A stretch of DNA of 64,000 nucleotides from Ectothiorhodospiraceae bacterium WFHF3C12 (GCA_013519935.1 JACDUA010000009.1:1-64000); one strand, 5' to 3'; numbered from the stretch's first letter, positions 44,338 to 53,850 are shown. Notes: generated from the letters alone by a model not told the origin. Program-made: numbers and translations.

Positions 44338-45123
44338 TCATCGGCTGCAGGCTGCCGGCACCGCTTGCCGGTAGCGCCGCTCGGCGCGCTCCATATTCGT
44401 CTGCAACAACTCGATGCGGGTGTCGTGGGCCGGGTGAGTGGAGAGGAACTCGATGGGCTGTCCGCTGCTCTGGTCCGCCATGTTGCGCCATAACGCTACG
44501 CTCTCATCCGGCCGGAAACCGGCGGCGGCCATGATGTTGAGCCCCATGACGTCCGCCTCGCGCTCGTGGGCGCGGCTGAAGGGCAGGGTGATGCCCAGTT
44601 GGGCGCCGAGGCCCAGTGCCTGCAGCAGTTCCCGGTTCTCGATGTCGGTGAAAAGCCCGACCACGATCAGTACTGCCTTGATGCCGAGCTGCTGGGTCAG
44701 CCGCTCATTGCCGTGATCGGCGAGCAGGTGACCCACTTCGTGGCCCATGACGGCGGCAAGCTGGTCCGGATTCCCGGCAACGCGCAGCAGCCCCGAATGG
44801 ACGCCAATGTGGCCGCCCGGCAGCGCGAAGGCGTTCGGCGTCGGGTTGTCGAAGAGCACGACTTCCCATCGCTCGGGACGCTCGGCCTCCGGATACTGGT
44901 CGGCTGCGGCGGCGATGACCGCTCGCGCCACGCACTGCACCATCTCCCGTGCCGCATCGTCTTCCGAGGCGCGGTGGGCGCGCTTCATCTCCGTGAAGGT
45001 CTCCTGGCCCATCCGCGTCAGCATGTCTTCGGGCACCAGGGCGATCTGATTGCGTCCGGTCGGGGTCTGGTCGCAGCCAGCGAGCCCGATCAACAGCGTG
45101 ACCAGCAGCATTCGCCTGAGCAA
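44338..45123 (-). CDS. M48 family metalloprotease lipoprotein (LoiP/YcaL-like)
   Basis: 261 residues. Lipobox IGLAGC anchors it to a membrane. The protease domain has the zinc motif AAVMGHEVGHLLADH and the downstream Glu in SRAHEREADVMGLNIM, so the site is complete. It should degrade misfolded envelope proteins. Start: TTG at 45123 is preferred because GGGGGA lies 7 bases upstream and it gives an MLRRMLLV signal start; ATG at 45111 and GTG at 45153 are alternatives. Confidence 0.87.
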   Translation of the reverse strand: MLRRMLLVTLLIGLAGCDQTPTGRNQIALVPEDMLTRMGQETFTEMKRAHRASEDDAAREMVQCVARAVIAAAADQYPEAERPERWEVVLFDNPTPNAFALPGGHIGVHSGLLRVAGNPDQLAAVMGHEVGHLLADHGNERLTQQLGIKAVLIVVGLFTDIENRELLQALGLGAQLGITLPFSRAHEREADVMGLNIMAAAGFRPDESVALWRNMADQSSGQPIEFLSTHPAHDTRIELLQTNMERAERRYRQAVPAACSR

Positions 45124-45189
45124 ATCGGCATCCCCCGGGTTATTCGGTATCACCCACGCGACGTGGGGACGCGGGGTGTTCAGTTCCAG

Positions 45190-46068
45190 TCAATTCCCGG
45201 GCGTGCTCAGTTCGAGGCGTAACCGGGCCAGCTCGGCCTTCTGTGTCCCGGTGAGCTCGGGATAGCGCAGCGGCAGGGCTTCCAGCGTTCGGGTAACGAT
45301 ATCCGCGACCTGGCAGCGCATGTAGGGCTTGTGGTCGGCGGGGATGGCGTACCAGGGTGCCCACGGCCGCGAGGTGGCATTCAGCGCCGCTTCGTAGGCG
45401 TGCATGTACTCGTTCCAGTAGCGTCGCTCGGCCACGTCCTCGGCGGAGAACTTCCAGTTCTTGTCGGGCCGGTCGATGCGTTTGAGGAACCGCTTTCGCT
45501 GCTTCTCCGCGGAGACGTTGAGCCAGAATTTGAGGATCACCGTACCCTCGCGCGCCAGGTGCCTCTCGTGGTCACGGATGGCCTCGTAGCGGCCCTCCCA
45601 GAAGGCTTGATCGGGCTGCATCCCGGGTATGTGCTGGGCCTTCAGCAACTCCGGGTGCACGCGGGTAACCAATACTTCCTCGTAATAGCTGCGGTTGAAT
45701 ATGCCGATACGCCCGCGCTCCGGCAGCCGCCATACCGTGCGCCAGAGGAAGTCGTGGTTCAGCGCTTCGTGGCTGGGCGGGCCGAAGGCGTGGACCTGGC
45801 ATCCGGCGGGGTTCACCCCCGTCATCACGGCGCGGATGGTGCTGTCCTTGCCGCCGGCGTCCATGGACTGAAAGATCAGCAACAGGCTGTGATGGTCGTG
45901 GGCGAAGAGCATGCGCTGGAGCTCGGCCAGTCGCTGGCGCGTCTCGCGGAGCCCGGCCTTCAGCTCGGCTTTGCGCGGGCTGTCGTCTGGCGGGTGTTGG
46001 GGAGCGTCGGCCAGGTGGAAGCTGCCGTCCAGAGGTACGCGGTAACGATGGTCGGGCGGCTCGAACAT
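45190..46068 (-). CDS. ppk2: Polyphosphate kinase 2 family protein
   Basis: 292-residue P-loop kinase. Walker A FQSMDAGGKDS, the lid-side TGVNPAGCQVHAFGPPS, Walker B region RIGIFNRSYYEEVLVTRVHP, and KFWLNVSAEKQRKRF identify a PPK2-type enzyme that transfers phosphate between polyphosphate and nucleotides (class I ADP/GDP use is likely but not certain). The Asn in IFNRSYYE replaces the common Asp of FDRSWYNR. ATG 46068 has GGGAGA upstream; the open frame to 46215 is not needed. The 180-base gap upstream shows nothing clear. Confidence 0.9.
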   Translation of the reverse strand: MFEPPDHRYRVPLDGSFHLADAPQHPPDDSPRKAELKAGLRETRQRLAELQRMLFAHDHHSLLLIFQSMDAGGKDSTIRAVMTGVNPAGCQVHAFGPPSHEALNHDFLWRTVWRLPERGRIGIFNRSYYEEVLVTRVHPELLKAQHIPGMQPDQAFWEGRYEAIRDHERHLAREGTVILKFWLNVSAEKQRKRFLKRIDRPDKNWKFSAEDVAERRYWNEYMHAYEAALNATSRPWAPWYAIPADHKPYMRCQVADIVTRTLEALPLRYPELTGTQKAELARLRLELSTPGN

Positions 46069-46249
46069 GCGTTCTCCCGTGCTCGGCGGTGGCTGTGGGC
46101 CAGGCCTCCGAGCTTGACTGCATCTCGCGTTTCCCCGCAATGCCGACATCGTGGCCGACCACCGCGCATCAGCGACCGGGGTGGTCGGGTAACCCCGGAC
46201 GGCGCGGCTGAACATGCCTTGTGCGGGCGGCAGTCCCTGTCAGTGCGGT

Positions 46250-49072
46250 CTATTCGAGCAGACGCAGCGGTTCCTGCCGCGACGTCGTGACCAGCGCCTG
46301 AAAGGCCTCCACGGGATCGGGGTGGGCGAACAGGAAACCCTGGGCGAAGTCGCAGCCGTTACGCCGCAGGAACATCAGCTGCTCGTCGTTTTCCACGCCT
46401 TCGGCGACCACCTGAATGCCCAGGCTGTGGGCCAGGGCGATAATGGCCGAGGTAATGGTGGCATCGTCCCGGTCGACGGCGATGTCGCGGACGAAGCTCT
46501 TGTCGATTTTCAGCGTGTGAATCGGCAGCCGCTTGAGGTAGCTCAGGGAAGAATAGCCGGTACCGAAGTCGTCGATGGAGATGCGCACGCCCATCTCGTT
46601 GAGCCGCATCAGGATGGCGATGCTCAGGTCCAGATCGTCCAGCAGCATGCTCTCGGTGAGCTCGATCTGCAGAAGCTCCGATGGGACGCCGGTTTCCTGA
46701 AGTATTTCGCGCACATGCGTAATGAGCTTGGGATCCTGGAACTGTCGGGCTGAGAGATTCACGCATACCGGTATTGCCGCACCCTCGGGTCGCTGCCAGC
46801 TCAGCACGTTCTCGCAGGCCCGGCGCAGCACCCAGTTGCCCAGGGAGACGATCAGGCCGCTGTCCTCGGCGATGGGGATGAAGCGCTCCGGGGCAACGAT
46901 CCCCAGCGCCGGGTCCTCCCAGCGTATCAGTGCCTCGGCGGCAACGATCCGCCCGTCGGCCATCGAGACCTGGGGCTGGTAGTAGAGCTCGAAGGCGTCC
47001 CGCTCCAGGCCGCGGCGCAGACCCTCCTCGATCTCCATGTGCTCGACGATCCGCTCGTTCATGCCGGGCGTGAAGAAGCGGAACCGGTTGCGGCCCTGCC
47101 GCTTGGCCTGGTACATGGCGGCGTCCGCGTTCTTCAGCAGCGTGTCCGCGTCCGATGCGTCGGTGGGGAAGAGGCTGATGCCGATGCTCGTGCTGGTGAA
47201 CAGCTCATAAGCGCCGGCGTAGAAGGGCTGGCCGAAAGCCGAGACCAGGCGGTGGGCGACCTCGGCGACGCGATCCTCGCTTTCCGCGTCGGGTACGACG
47301 ATGGCGAACTCGTCGCCGCCGAGTCGCGCCAGCGTGTCCTCTTCGCGCAGCTGATCCCGCAGCCGTTGCGCGACCCCCTTCAGCAGCTCGTCGCCGGTGC
47401 CGTGGCCCTTGGTATCATTGATGAGCTTGAAGCGGTCCAGGTCCAGGAAGAACACCGCCAGGCGGTCATGGTGCCGCGAAGCCTGGGTCAGCGCCTGGCC
47501 GAGCCGGTCCTGAAAGAGCAGCCGGTTGGGCAGGCCGGTCAGGTGGTCGTAGTAGGCCAGCTGATGGATGCGCTCCTCGGCCTCGCGGTGCTCGGTGAGG
47601 TCGTTGAACAGGCCCGTCCACTGACGCACGCGGCCGTCGGGCTCCGCGATAGTGGAGAACGTCAGCCAGGCCGGGAACTCCTCGCCATTGCGGCGGCGGA
47701 AGTAGACCTCGCCGTACCATTGTCCTTCCGATGCCAGCGCGGGACCGATATTGTCCAGCTGGTCCTGGTCCGAGGGGCTGGCGCCCAGGTCCCGGATGTT
47801 CATGCCGATGCTCTGAACGCTGCCGTGACCGGTGACGGCGGCGAAGGCGGGATTGACGCGCTGGATGCACCCCTCGGCGTCGGTGACGACGATGCATTCG
47901 GCCGTGTTCTCGAACACCTTCGAGGCCAGACGCAGCCGCTCCTCGTTGCGCAGGCGCTCGCTGACGTCCTGGCAGACGTACACGCAGCCGCTGAGCCGGT
48001 CATGCTCCCAGATGGGCGAGACCGAGACCGCCACCGGCAGCAGGGTGCCGGAGTGGGCCCGGGCCTCGGTCTCCTGGGCCAGTGCGTCCACCGCGCCCTC
48101 GGCGGGCAGGGCATCGACAGCGAGAACGTCCCGGATGTCCCGGCCGTTGAGCTCCTGGGGGCTGTAGCCGGTCAGCCGCGTCACGGCGCTGTTTGCCCGA
48201 CGGATCCGGCCCTCGCCGTCGGTCACCAGCAGGGCGTCGTTCATGCTGTCGATGATGCGGTCCAGGTAGGCCTTGCTGATGGTGGTCTGGCGCAGATTGC
48301 GCTGCATGGCCTGAAAGGTGTCGGCCAGCTCGCCGATCTCGTCACGGCGACGGATATCGACGGGGGCGGTGTTGCCGGTGCCCACGTGGGCGGCGACGGT
48401 ACGCAGCTGGCGTATGGGACGGATGAGTTGCCGGGCGACGGCGATGGCGGCGATGCCGCCGAGCAGCAACAGCGCCAGCGTCAGACCCACCACCGTGAGG
48501 TACTGATCCCGCCGATGTTCGTTGTACAGCGCCTCGAGCTGGTTCCCGAGATTGCCCAGCTCCGCCCGTGTGGCGGCCCGGGAAAAGCCCACACGAACCC
48601 CGCCCAGGTGTTGCCGGCCGAGGGCGACCGGAACGGCTACCTCGACAATGTCGTCGTTGGTCTGCACGAGCGGCTCGCTTATACCGGCGGCCCGTTCACC
48701 GAAGGGATCCTCCATGCGCGTGCCGAAACGGCTCAGGTGCTGCGAGCCGTCGTGGACGATCAGTCCGTCGGTGTCGAACACATAGACGTATGCCGTCTGC
48801 GGGCGTTCGAGGACATTGCGCACCTGACGGCCCACGGCCTCCATGTCGAACTGGTACAGCGGATTCGCGAGGTTCTCGGCCAGCAGCGCCGTTAGTGCCA
48901 TACCCCGGTTCACCAGCTGCTCCTGCATGGCCTCGTCGAGCACGCCGGAGCTCGCGCGCGTGGTTTCCCGGAGAGTGAGCTCGAAGCGGTACAACAGGCT
49001 CGCGCTGAGCACCAGCATGGCGACCATCAGCAGCCCCGTGATGATCAGCGTGTATTTGGGCTGCAGCCGCAT
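46250..49072 (-). CDS. Membrane-bound sensor with HAMP, two PAS, GGDEF and EAL domains
   Basis: 940 residues. TM1 (about 8-28), a periplasmic sensor loop (about 30-145), TM2, HAMP (about 170-225), two PAS domains (about 250-370 and 375-495), GGDEF (about 510-665, intact RLGGDEFAIV at about 584) and EAL (about 685-930, intact AAEALIRW, DDFGTGYSSL, VAEGVEN). Both activities should be possible. The ATG overlaps the stop of the PhnD-like gene (ATGA), so the periplasmic loop may read the state of that binding protein. A long open frame upstream to 49405 is only overlap with that gene. Confidence 0.9.
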   Translation of the reverse strand: MRLQPKYTLIITGLLMVAMLVLSASLLYRFELTLRETTRASSGVLDEAMQEQLVNRGMALTALLAENLANPLYQFDMEAVGRQVRNVLERPQTAYVYVFDTDGLIVHDGSQHLSRFGTRMEDPFGERAAGISEPLVQTNDDIVEVAVPVALGRQHLGGVRVGFSRAATRAELGNLGNQLEALYNEHRRDQYLTVVGLTLALLLLGGIAAIAVARQLIRPIRQLRTVAAHVGTGNTAPVDIRRRDEIGELADTFQAMQRNLRQTTISKAYLDRIIDSMNDALLVTDGEGRIRRANSAVTRLTGYSPQELNGRDIRDVLAVDALPAEGAVDALAQETEARAHSGTLLPVAVSVSPIWEHDRLSGCVYVCQDVSERLRNEERLRLASKVFENTAECIVVTDAEGCIQRVNPAFAAVTGHGSVQSIGMNIRDLGASPSDQDQLDNIGPALASEGQWYGEVYFRRRNGEEFPAWLTFSTIAEPDGRVRQWTGLFNDLTEHREAEERIHQLAYYDHLTGLPNRLLFQDRLGQALTQASRHHDRLAVFFLDLDRFKLINDTKGHGTGDELLKGVAQRLRDQLREEDTLARLGGDEFAIVVPDAESEDRVAEVAHRLVSAFGQPFYAGAYELFTSTSIGISLFPTDASDADTLLKNADAAMYQAKRQGRNRFRFFTPGMNERIVEHMEIEEGLRRGLERDAFELYYQPQVSMADGRIVAAEALIRWEDPALGIVAPERFIPIAEDSGLIVSLGNWVLRRACENVLSWQRPEGAAIPVCVNLSARQFQDPKLITHVREILQETGVPSELLQIELTESMLLDDLDLSIAILMRLNEMGVRISIDDFGTGYSSLSYLKRLPIHTLKIDKSFVRDIAVDRDDATITSAIIALAHSLGIQVVAEGVENDEQLMFLRRNGCDFAQGFLFAHPDPVEAFQALVTTSRQEPLRLLE

Positions 49073-50079
49073 CAGTCCGCGCCCTCCAGCACTTGAAGCA
49101 TTGCCCGGACGTCGGCGATGTTTCGCTGCAGCCCAGCGTCGGGCCGTTCGAACTGGCTGGTGCGCTGGTAGGCATACAGTGCACGCCGGCCGTCGGGATC
49201 CTCGTGAGCGCGAAGCAGGGTGGACATCAGCCGTTCCCGTACCGCCGGTTCGAGGCCCGGCCGGAACAGCTCCACCGCGCGCGCGAGGGGCGCCGAGCGA
49301 TGAAAGATGCGCAGGTTTTCCCGCAGCGATGGTGGCGTGTGGTCGGGCGTGTCCCAGTCCATGTCGCTGTAGGCACCGGCATCGGCCAGGCCCTCGTGAA
49401 CCCACATGGCGATGTTGATCTCGCCGCGGGCGAAGGCGAGTCCAACTTCCCCGGCGGCCGGGGAAGCCGTCCCGGGGTTGACGCGGCGGGGCGTCAGGCC
49501 GACCCGGAGCAGGAGATAGCGCGGCAGGAAATAGGCGCTCGTCGAGCCGGGGTCCTCCACCGCCAGCACCTTGCCCGCCAGGTCGGCAAGGGCCTGGATA
49601 CCGCTGTCCCGGCGCGCGATGAAGACCGTTTCATATTCCTTCGCGCCCTTTTTGTGTTTGAGGAGCACGATTCTGGCGCCTGCTTCATCCACGAAACGGA
49701 CCGCCGAGAACAGGGTTTCGGTGACCCAGTCCACGCGGCCTTCCTTGAGATATTCGATCATCTGGGCGTTGTCCCGCGCCATGAGGACCCGGCCCCTGCG
49801 AATGCCCACATCGGCGAGCCGCTCCGCGGCGTAGTCCACGATGGGCTTGAGCCGGTGATAGTGCTTGCGGGGATTGTCGCTGACCTTGCCGATGACCAGT
49901 ACCTCGGAGCGGTCCACCGTCGTATCGGCCCGAACCGTGGCGAGGGGTGCCAGCGACGCCATCACCAAGGCGCCGAGCATTACCCACGCGGCCAGCGCCC
50001 TCGGCGAGGCGCCCGCACGGTCGGGGCACCGTGCCGACGCCGGTCTAGAAGTCGACCTGGGCACGCAGCTGCCAGACAT
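49072..50079 (-). CDS. PhnD-like periplasmic binding protein
   Basis: 335 residues of the phosphonate/phosphate/phosphite-binding type. VLVIGKVSDNPRKHYHRLKPIVDYAAERL, YLKEGRVDWVTETLFSAVRF, LADLAGKVLAVEDPGSTSAYFLPRYLL and FARGEINIAMWVHEGL fit the PhnD layout. The start is uncertain. ATG at 50079 has GAGGAC 7 bases upstream and overlaps the porin end by 35 bases, with a long n-region before the signal helix; ATG at 49980 would give a shorter signal peptide lacking positive charge. It lies between a phosphate-type porin and a GGDEF-EAL receptor, with no transporter genes, so a sensing role is inferred. Confidence 0.8.
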   Translation of the reverse strand: MSGSCVPRSTSRPASARCPDRAGASPRALAAWVMLGALVMASLAPLATVRADTTVDRSEVLVIGKVSDNPRKHYHRLKPIVDYAAERLADVGIRRGRVLMARDNAQMIEYLKEGRVDWVTETLFSAVRFVDEAGARIVLLKHKKGAKEYETVFIARRDSGIQALADLAGKVLAVEDPGSTSAYFLPRYLLLRVGLTPRRVNPGTASPAAGEVGLAFARGEINIAMWVHEGLADAGAYSDMDWDTPDHTPPSLRENLRIFHRSAPLARAVELFRPGLEPAVRERLMSTLLRAHEDPDGRRALYAYQRTSQFERPDAGLQRNIADVRAMLQVLEGAD

Positions 50080-51277
50080 TGGGTTTGTCCTCGGTGAGAT
50101 CCGCCGGCGTCCCGTCCGGCAGATTGCCATCCTCGCGGGTAACGGGGCTCGCGGAGGCCCGCACATGGTTGAGCATGAAACGCAGGTTGCGGGCCGGGTA
50201 CCAGTTCACGGCCAGGGTCCAGTTCTCCTGCCGGCCGCCGTCGATGTCGGCGTCCTGGAGGTCCAGCTGGCTCCAGCGCAGCGCGATCTCCCAGGCGCCA
50301 TAGCCGTGGATGATGGTGTCGATCCGGCCGAATTCGCCGTCATCGGGCTGGTAGTCCCGGTTCTCGCCAGTGAGAAAGTAGCTGACGTAGGCATAACCGC
50401 CGTGGAAGCGGCGGTAGACGCCGTCACGGGTCTGGAAGCGCGCGGCGAGAAACTCGCCCTGGGCCGACCAGGGTCCCATGATCGCGGCCGCCTCCAGCCC
50501 GCCGCGCCAGACGTGGTCGATGTCTTCCAGGTCGTCCGTATCCACCAGCCGGGTGTCGGTGATATGGGCCTCCGGGCGGGCGCGAATCCGCGGCGACTCC
50601 TCCTGGCCCGGCGAGTGGTAGTTGGCCGACATCCCCAGGTGCAGCGCGCGGCGCCTCGCCGCCAGCGGGGCGACGGTGGCGCGCAGTCCCGCCCCCCAGC
50701 CTTCGTCGTCCTCGTCGTCATCGTCCTCGGTGTCGCCTTCCGACCCCACCACGGCCGCGGCAAGCGTCCAGCGGTCGCTGTGGGCGAACAGGCCCAGACC
50801 CAGCCGGCGGTCCGGAACCAGGGCGTTGGGCAGCGCCCGCTCCAGGAAAGTGAGGTGGAGCGAGCTGGTCTGCTCCTCCAGGCTCATGGGCGCCTTGAAC
50901 TGACCGACGCGCAGGCGATTGACGGGGCCGGTGCGGTAGCCGAGCCAGGCGTCGGCGATGTCCACCTCGTCGTTGGCGAAGCCGACCTCGAGCCGGTAGT
51001 CCCAGTCGAATGCCACCGTGCCGCTGACGTCGAGCCGCGCCCGGCGGATCTCGGTGCCGCTGTGAAAGTCCACCCGGTCGTCCTGGAAGTAGACCGTGTC
51101 GAACATCAAGCGACCGTTGAGGCGAATCCCGAACGCCCCGTCCATGGTCGCCACCTCCAGGCCGTCGCCGGTGCGCACCAGCACGTCGGCGTCGCCGTAG
51201 TCGGCGGCCCCCAAGGCGGGCGCCGCCAACGCGAGCGCGGAAGCGCAGCCAAGCCGGCGAAGTGCCCTTGTTGTCAT
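50045..51277 (-). CDS. Phosphate-selective porin-like protein (OprO/OprP family)
   Basis: 410 residues. Signal peptide (cleaved near LGAADYG), then beta-strands of a 16-stranded barrel starting GDGLEVATMDGAFGIRLNGRLMFD, with RRARLDVSGTVAFDWDYRLEVGF, and ending LRAQVDF with the C-terminal Phe. An acidic loop (EGDTEDDDDEDDEGW, about residues 180-195) stands out; OprP itself uses Lys/Arg for phosphate, so this loop hints at another preference or an external cation site. First gene of the porin/PhnD/GGDEF-EAL operon. ATG 51277 is the first after the long upstream open frame. Confidence 0.8.
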   Translation of the reverse strand: MTTRALRRLGCASALALAAPALGAADYGDADVLVRTGDGLEVATMDGAFGIRLNGRLMFDTVYFQDDRVDFHSGTEIRRARLDVSGTVAFDWDYRLEVGFANDEVDIADAWLGYRTGPVNRLRVGQFKAPMSLEEQTSSLHLTFLERALPNALVPDRRLGLGLFAHSDRWTLAAAVVGSEGDTEDDDDEDDEGWGAGLRATVAPLAARRRALHLGMSANYHSPGQEESPRIRARPEAHITDTRLVDTDDLEDIDHVWRGGLEAAAIMGPWSAQGEFLAARFQTRDGVYRRFHGGYAYVSYFLTGENRDYQPDDGEFGRIDTIIHGYGAWEIALRWSQLDLQDADIDGGRQENWTLAVNWYPARNLRFMLNHVRASASPVTREDGNLPDGTPADLTEDKPNVWQLRAQVDF

Positions 51278-51303
51278 TCTCTGGCGATCCTGTTTCCGAC
51301 TGC

Positions 51304-51332
51304 ACCGGATCCGGTAGCGTCCCGGGATTCTA
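51304..51332 (-). promoter_or_regulatory. Candidate promoter and palindrome upstream of the porin operon
   Basis: TAGAAT on the minus strand (51327-51332) is a likely -10 box. ACCGGATCCGGT (51304-51315) is a perfect 12-bp palindrome between it and the porin ATG. I saw no -35 match and no paired Pho box. Confidence 0.35.
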
Positions 51333-51383
51333 AACGAAAGCAGCCGGAGGGACCTATGAGCCGGCAGTCCCGGCGTCGCCGTG

Positions 51384-52784
51384 TCAGCGTCCGCGTGCGA
51401 GCAGCGAGTCCACGACCTGCTCGAGTTGCCGCAGGGTGCTGCAGGGGCGGACCTCATGACAGGCGCTTGCCATGCGGGGCATTTCCGAATCGCCGTAGCC
51501 CCAGAGCGCGCGTGGCTCGGGATTGAGCCAGACCACCCGCCGCGCCCGGTTGTAGATGCCACGCAGCTGCTCGACGCCGGGGTCGCCGTAGTTGCTGCGG
51601 GCGTCGCCGAGCACCACCACCGAGGTCCGCGAATCGATCTCCCGCAGGCAGGCATCGCTGAACTGCGTCAGCGCCGTGCCGTAGTGGCTAGGCTGGTTGC
51701 CGTAGCGTTGAATGGCCGTGGCAACGGCGGTCTCCAGCGCCTGCTGCTCGAACAGCTCGGTTACCTCGTGGGTATCGCTGCAGAAGACGAAGGCGCGCGT
51801 GCCCGGCATGACGTCGCGCATGCTGTAGAGGAACATCAACAGGAAACGGGCCGTGGCCTCGACGGAGCCGCTGATGTCGCAAAGGGCAATGACGCGCGGC
51901 CGGTCCCGGCGCTTCTGTCGCCACCGGGGATTGAACGGCACACCGTCGTAGGCGAGCCCGCTTCGCAGGGTGCGCCGGATGTCCAGCTGACCACGGCGGG
52001 TCTCGCGTAACCGTCTGGAGTGGACGCTGGCGAGCTTCCGGGCCATGCGCTCGACCAACCGGCGCATGTCGGCGTAGTGACGCTGTTCCAGGTTGCTCAG
52101 CCGCAGCTGGGGCAACCGCTCCAGGCGGAGGCGTTTTTCCTCGGGCGTGGCGAACAGGGCGATGTGCCGCTCGACGTGATCACGCAGGCGCTCGCGCAGG
52201 ACCTGGCGCCCGCGCTCCAATGCCAGGGCTGTGGCCTGCTCGGCGGCGTCGCCGGCTTCCAGACGGGCGATCTCGGCGTCCATCTCTCGCACGCCGATGG
52301 CGTCCGAGAGGGCGCGCATGAACCGGCCGCGCTGGGTGAAGCTGGCGATCCGGTTGATGCCCTCGCGTTGTCCGGCCGCGGCGATGGCCGCGTCGATGCC
52401 GGCCCATTCACCCTGCAGCAGCTGCCTCGACAGCGTCGATTCGGCATGCTCGGGTGCCGCCTCCGTTGCGTCGGCGCGGGGACCGCCGGACTCCGTGGTC
52501 TCGCCATCCGCCGCGTCGGCGCTTTCCCCGGCGGGATCCTCGGCTTCCGGCGATGACGCCGGATCGATGTCGTGATAGCGGAAGAAGCGCTCGAAACAGC
52601 CGTCGAATATGTCCCGTTCCTCGGACGTCTTGGCCAGCGTGGTCCCCAGCGCCTCGCGCAACAGGTCGCGGTCGGCGAGCCCCACGGCGCCGACGGCGTG
52701 GTGCCCGTCGATCACCTCGGCGGTGGATATACGCACGCCGGCGCTGCGCAGAACGCGGATGAAATCGTGGAGCGTCGCCTGCAT
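51384..52784 (-). CDS. VWA-domain protein (CoxE-like) paired with MoxR
   Basis: 466 residues. The N-terminal helical half has an acidic low-complexity segment (about residues 75-115). The C-terminal VWA domain has the MIDAS motif CDISGSVEATARF, a Thr/Ser in PSHYGTALTQF and VVLGDARSN. This matches the VWA_CoxE-type proteins encoded next to MoxR ATPases, which assemble or insert metals into enzyme complexes. Here no CO dehydrogenase-like or other obvious client gene is adjacent. ATG 52784 follows the MoxR stop by 5 bases. Confidence 0.85.
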   Translation of the reverse strand: MQATLHDFIRVLRSAGVRISTAEVIDGHHAVGAVGLADRDLLREALGTTLAKTSEERDIFDGCFERFFRYHDIDPASSPEAEDPAGESADAADGETTESGGPRADATEAAPEHAESTLSRQLLQGEWAGIDAAIAAAGQREGINRIASFTQRGRFMRALSDAIGVREMDAEIARLEAGDAAEQATALALERGRQVLRERLRDHVERHIALFATPEEKRLRLERLPQLRLSNLEQRHYADMRRLVERMARKLASVHSRRLRETRRGQLDIRRTLRSGLAYDGVPFNPRWRQKRRDRPRVIALCDISGSVEATARFLLMFLYSMRDVMPGTRAFVFCSDTHEVTELFEQQALETAVATAIQRYGNQPSHYGTALTQFSDACLREIDSRTSVVVLGDARSNYGDPGVEQLRGIYNRARRVVWLNPEPRALWGYGDSEMPRMASACHEVRPCSTLRQLEQVVDSLLARGR

Positions 52785-52789
52785 CGGTG

Positions 52790-53722
52790 TTAGCGGATCC
52801 GCGCGAGCAGGTCCGGGACGGCCCGGGCCACGCGCTCGGCGTCGTCCTCGTGCTTCATGATCACGTTCAGGGTGCGGCGGACGGTGTCGGCGTCCAGGCT
52901 GTCGCTGTTGAGCAGCAGCAGGGTGCGGGCCCAGTCGATGGTCTCGCTCACGGCAGGCTGCTTGCGCAGCTCCATCTCCCGGATGCCGTGTACGAACGCG
53001 ACCAGCTGATCGCGCAGATTGTCGCCGATTCCCGGGACCTGGGTTTCGACGATCTGGCGCTCTCGCTCGATCTCGGGAAAGTCGATGTGCAGGTGCAGGC
53101 AGCGCCGCCGAAGCGCCTCCCCGATTTCCCGGGTGTTGTTGCTGGTCAGCACGATCAGGGGCGGGTGCAGCGCGCTGACGGTGCCGATCTCGGGGATGGA
53201 CACCTGATAGTCGGACAGGATCTCCAGCAGGAACGCCTCGAACTCCTGATCCGCCTTGTCCACCTCGTCGATGAGCAGCACCGCCCCGGCCTCGCTCTGC
53301 AGAGCTTTCAGCAAAGGCCGCGGCTCGAGAAACTGCTCCGAGAAAAAGCCCTCCCCCATGCGGTGGAGGCGTTCCATGGCCTGCTCCAGGCCCTGGGTGC
53401 CCTCCAGGAACTCGCCCAGCTTCTCGCGCAGAATCTGGGTATAGAGCAGCTGCTTGCCGTATTTCCATTCGTAGAGGGCCTTGGCTTCGTCCAGTCCCTC
53501 GTAACACTGCAGACGGATCAGGGGCAGCGAGAGATAGCCCGAAGTCGCCCGGGCCAGCTCGGTCTTGCCCACGCCGGGCGGACCCTCGACCAGGATCGGC
53601 TTCTCCAGCGCGCGGGCGAGGTAGACGACCGTCGCGATCTCCTGATCGCAGACGTAGCCGCCGGCTTGCAGGCCGGATTTGAGGGTGGCGATGGCCTCTG
53701 AGGCGGGTGTCTCCTGGGTCAC
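52790..53722 (-). CDS. MoxR-family AAA+ ATPase (CoxD-like)
   Basis: 310 residues. Walker A GPPGVGKT (47-54), Walker B VLLIDEVDKAD, sensor 1 LIVLTSNNTREI and the Arg finger region EALRRRCLHLHIDFP are complete. It is a chaperone-like ATPase that works with the VWA partner encoded next. It is divergent from the TerB/J-domain operon at 53999; the 276-base gap holds the promoters for both, so a functional link is possible but unproven. Confidence 0.9.
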   Translation of the reverse strand: MTQETPASEAIATLKSGLQAGGYVCDQEIATVVYLARALEKPILVEGPPGVGKTELARATSGYLSLPLIRLQCYEGLDEAKALYEWKYGKQLLYTQILREKLGEFLEGTQGLEQAMERLHRMGEGFFSEQFLEPRPLLKALQSEAGAVLLIDEVDKADQEFEAFLLEILSDYQVSIPEIGTVSALHPPLIVLTSNNTREIGEALRRRCLHLHIDFPEIERERQIVETQVPGIGDNLRDQLVAFVHGIREMELRKQPAVSETIDWARTLLLLNSDSLDADTVRRTLNVIMKHEDDAERVARAVPDLLARIR

Positions 53723-53821
53723 GACGGTAACGCACTCCGGCTTTGCTGTTGGGGACGCTCGATTGCACCACTTGTCCGTACTGGGGGCAATGCGCGGGGC
53801 GTTCCGATGGCGAAAAAGCGA

Positions 53822-53850
53822 TTGGCGGCGCCGTTCGCTGAAGATACTAT
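53822..53850 (+). promoter_or_regulatory. Candidate sigma-70 promoter for the TerB/J-domain operon
   Basis: TTGGCG (53822-53827) and TACTAT (53845-53850) are 17 bases apart and match the consensus at 4 of 6 positions each. They lie at the edge of an AT-rich patch about 150 bases before the ATG at 53999. The rest of the 53723-53998 gap shows no other feature. Confidence 0.45.

Noticed and set aside
47039-48895. 618-codon open frame opposite the GGDEF-EAL sensor
   Set aside because: The sense gene has intact PAS, GGDEF and EAL motifs; the antisense frame has none.
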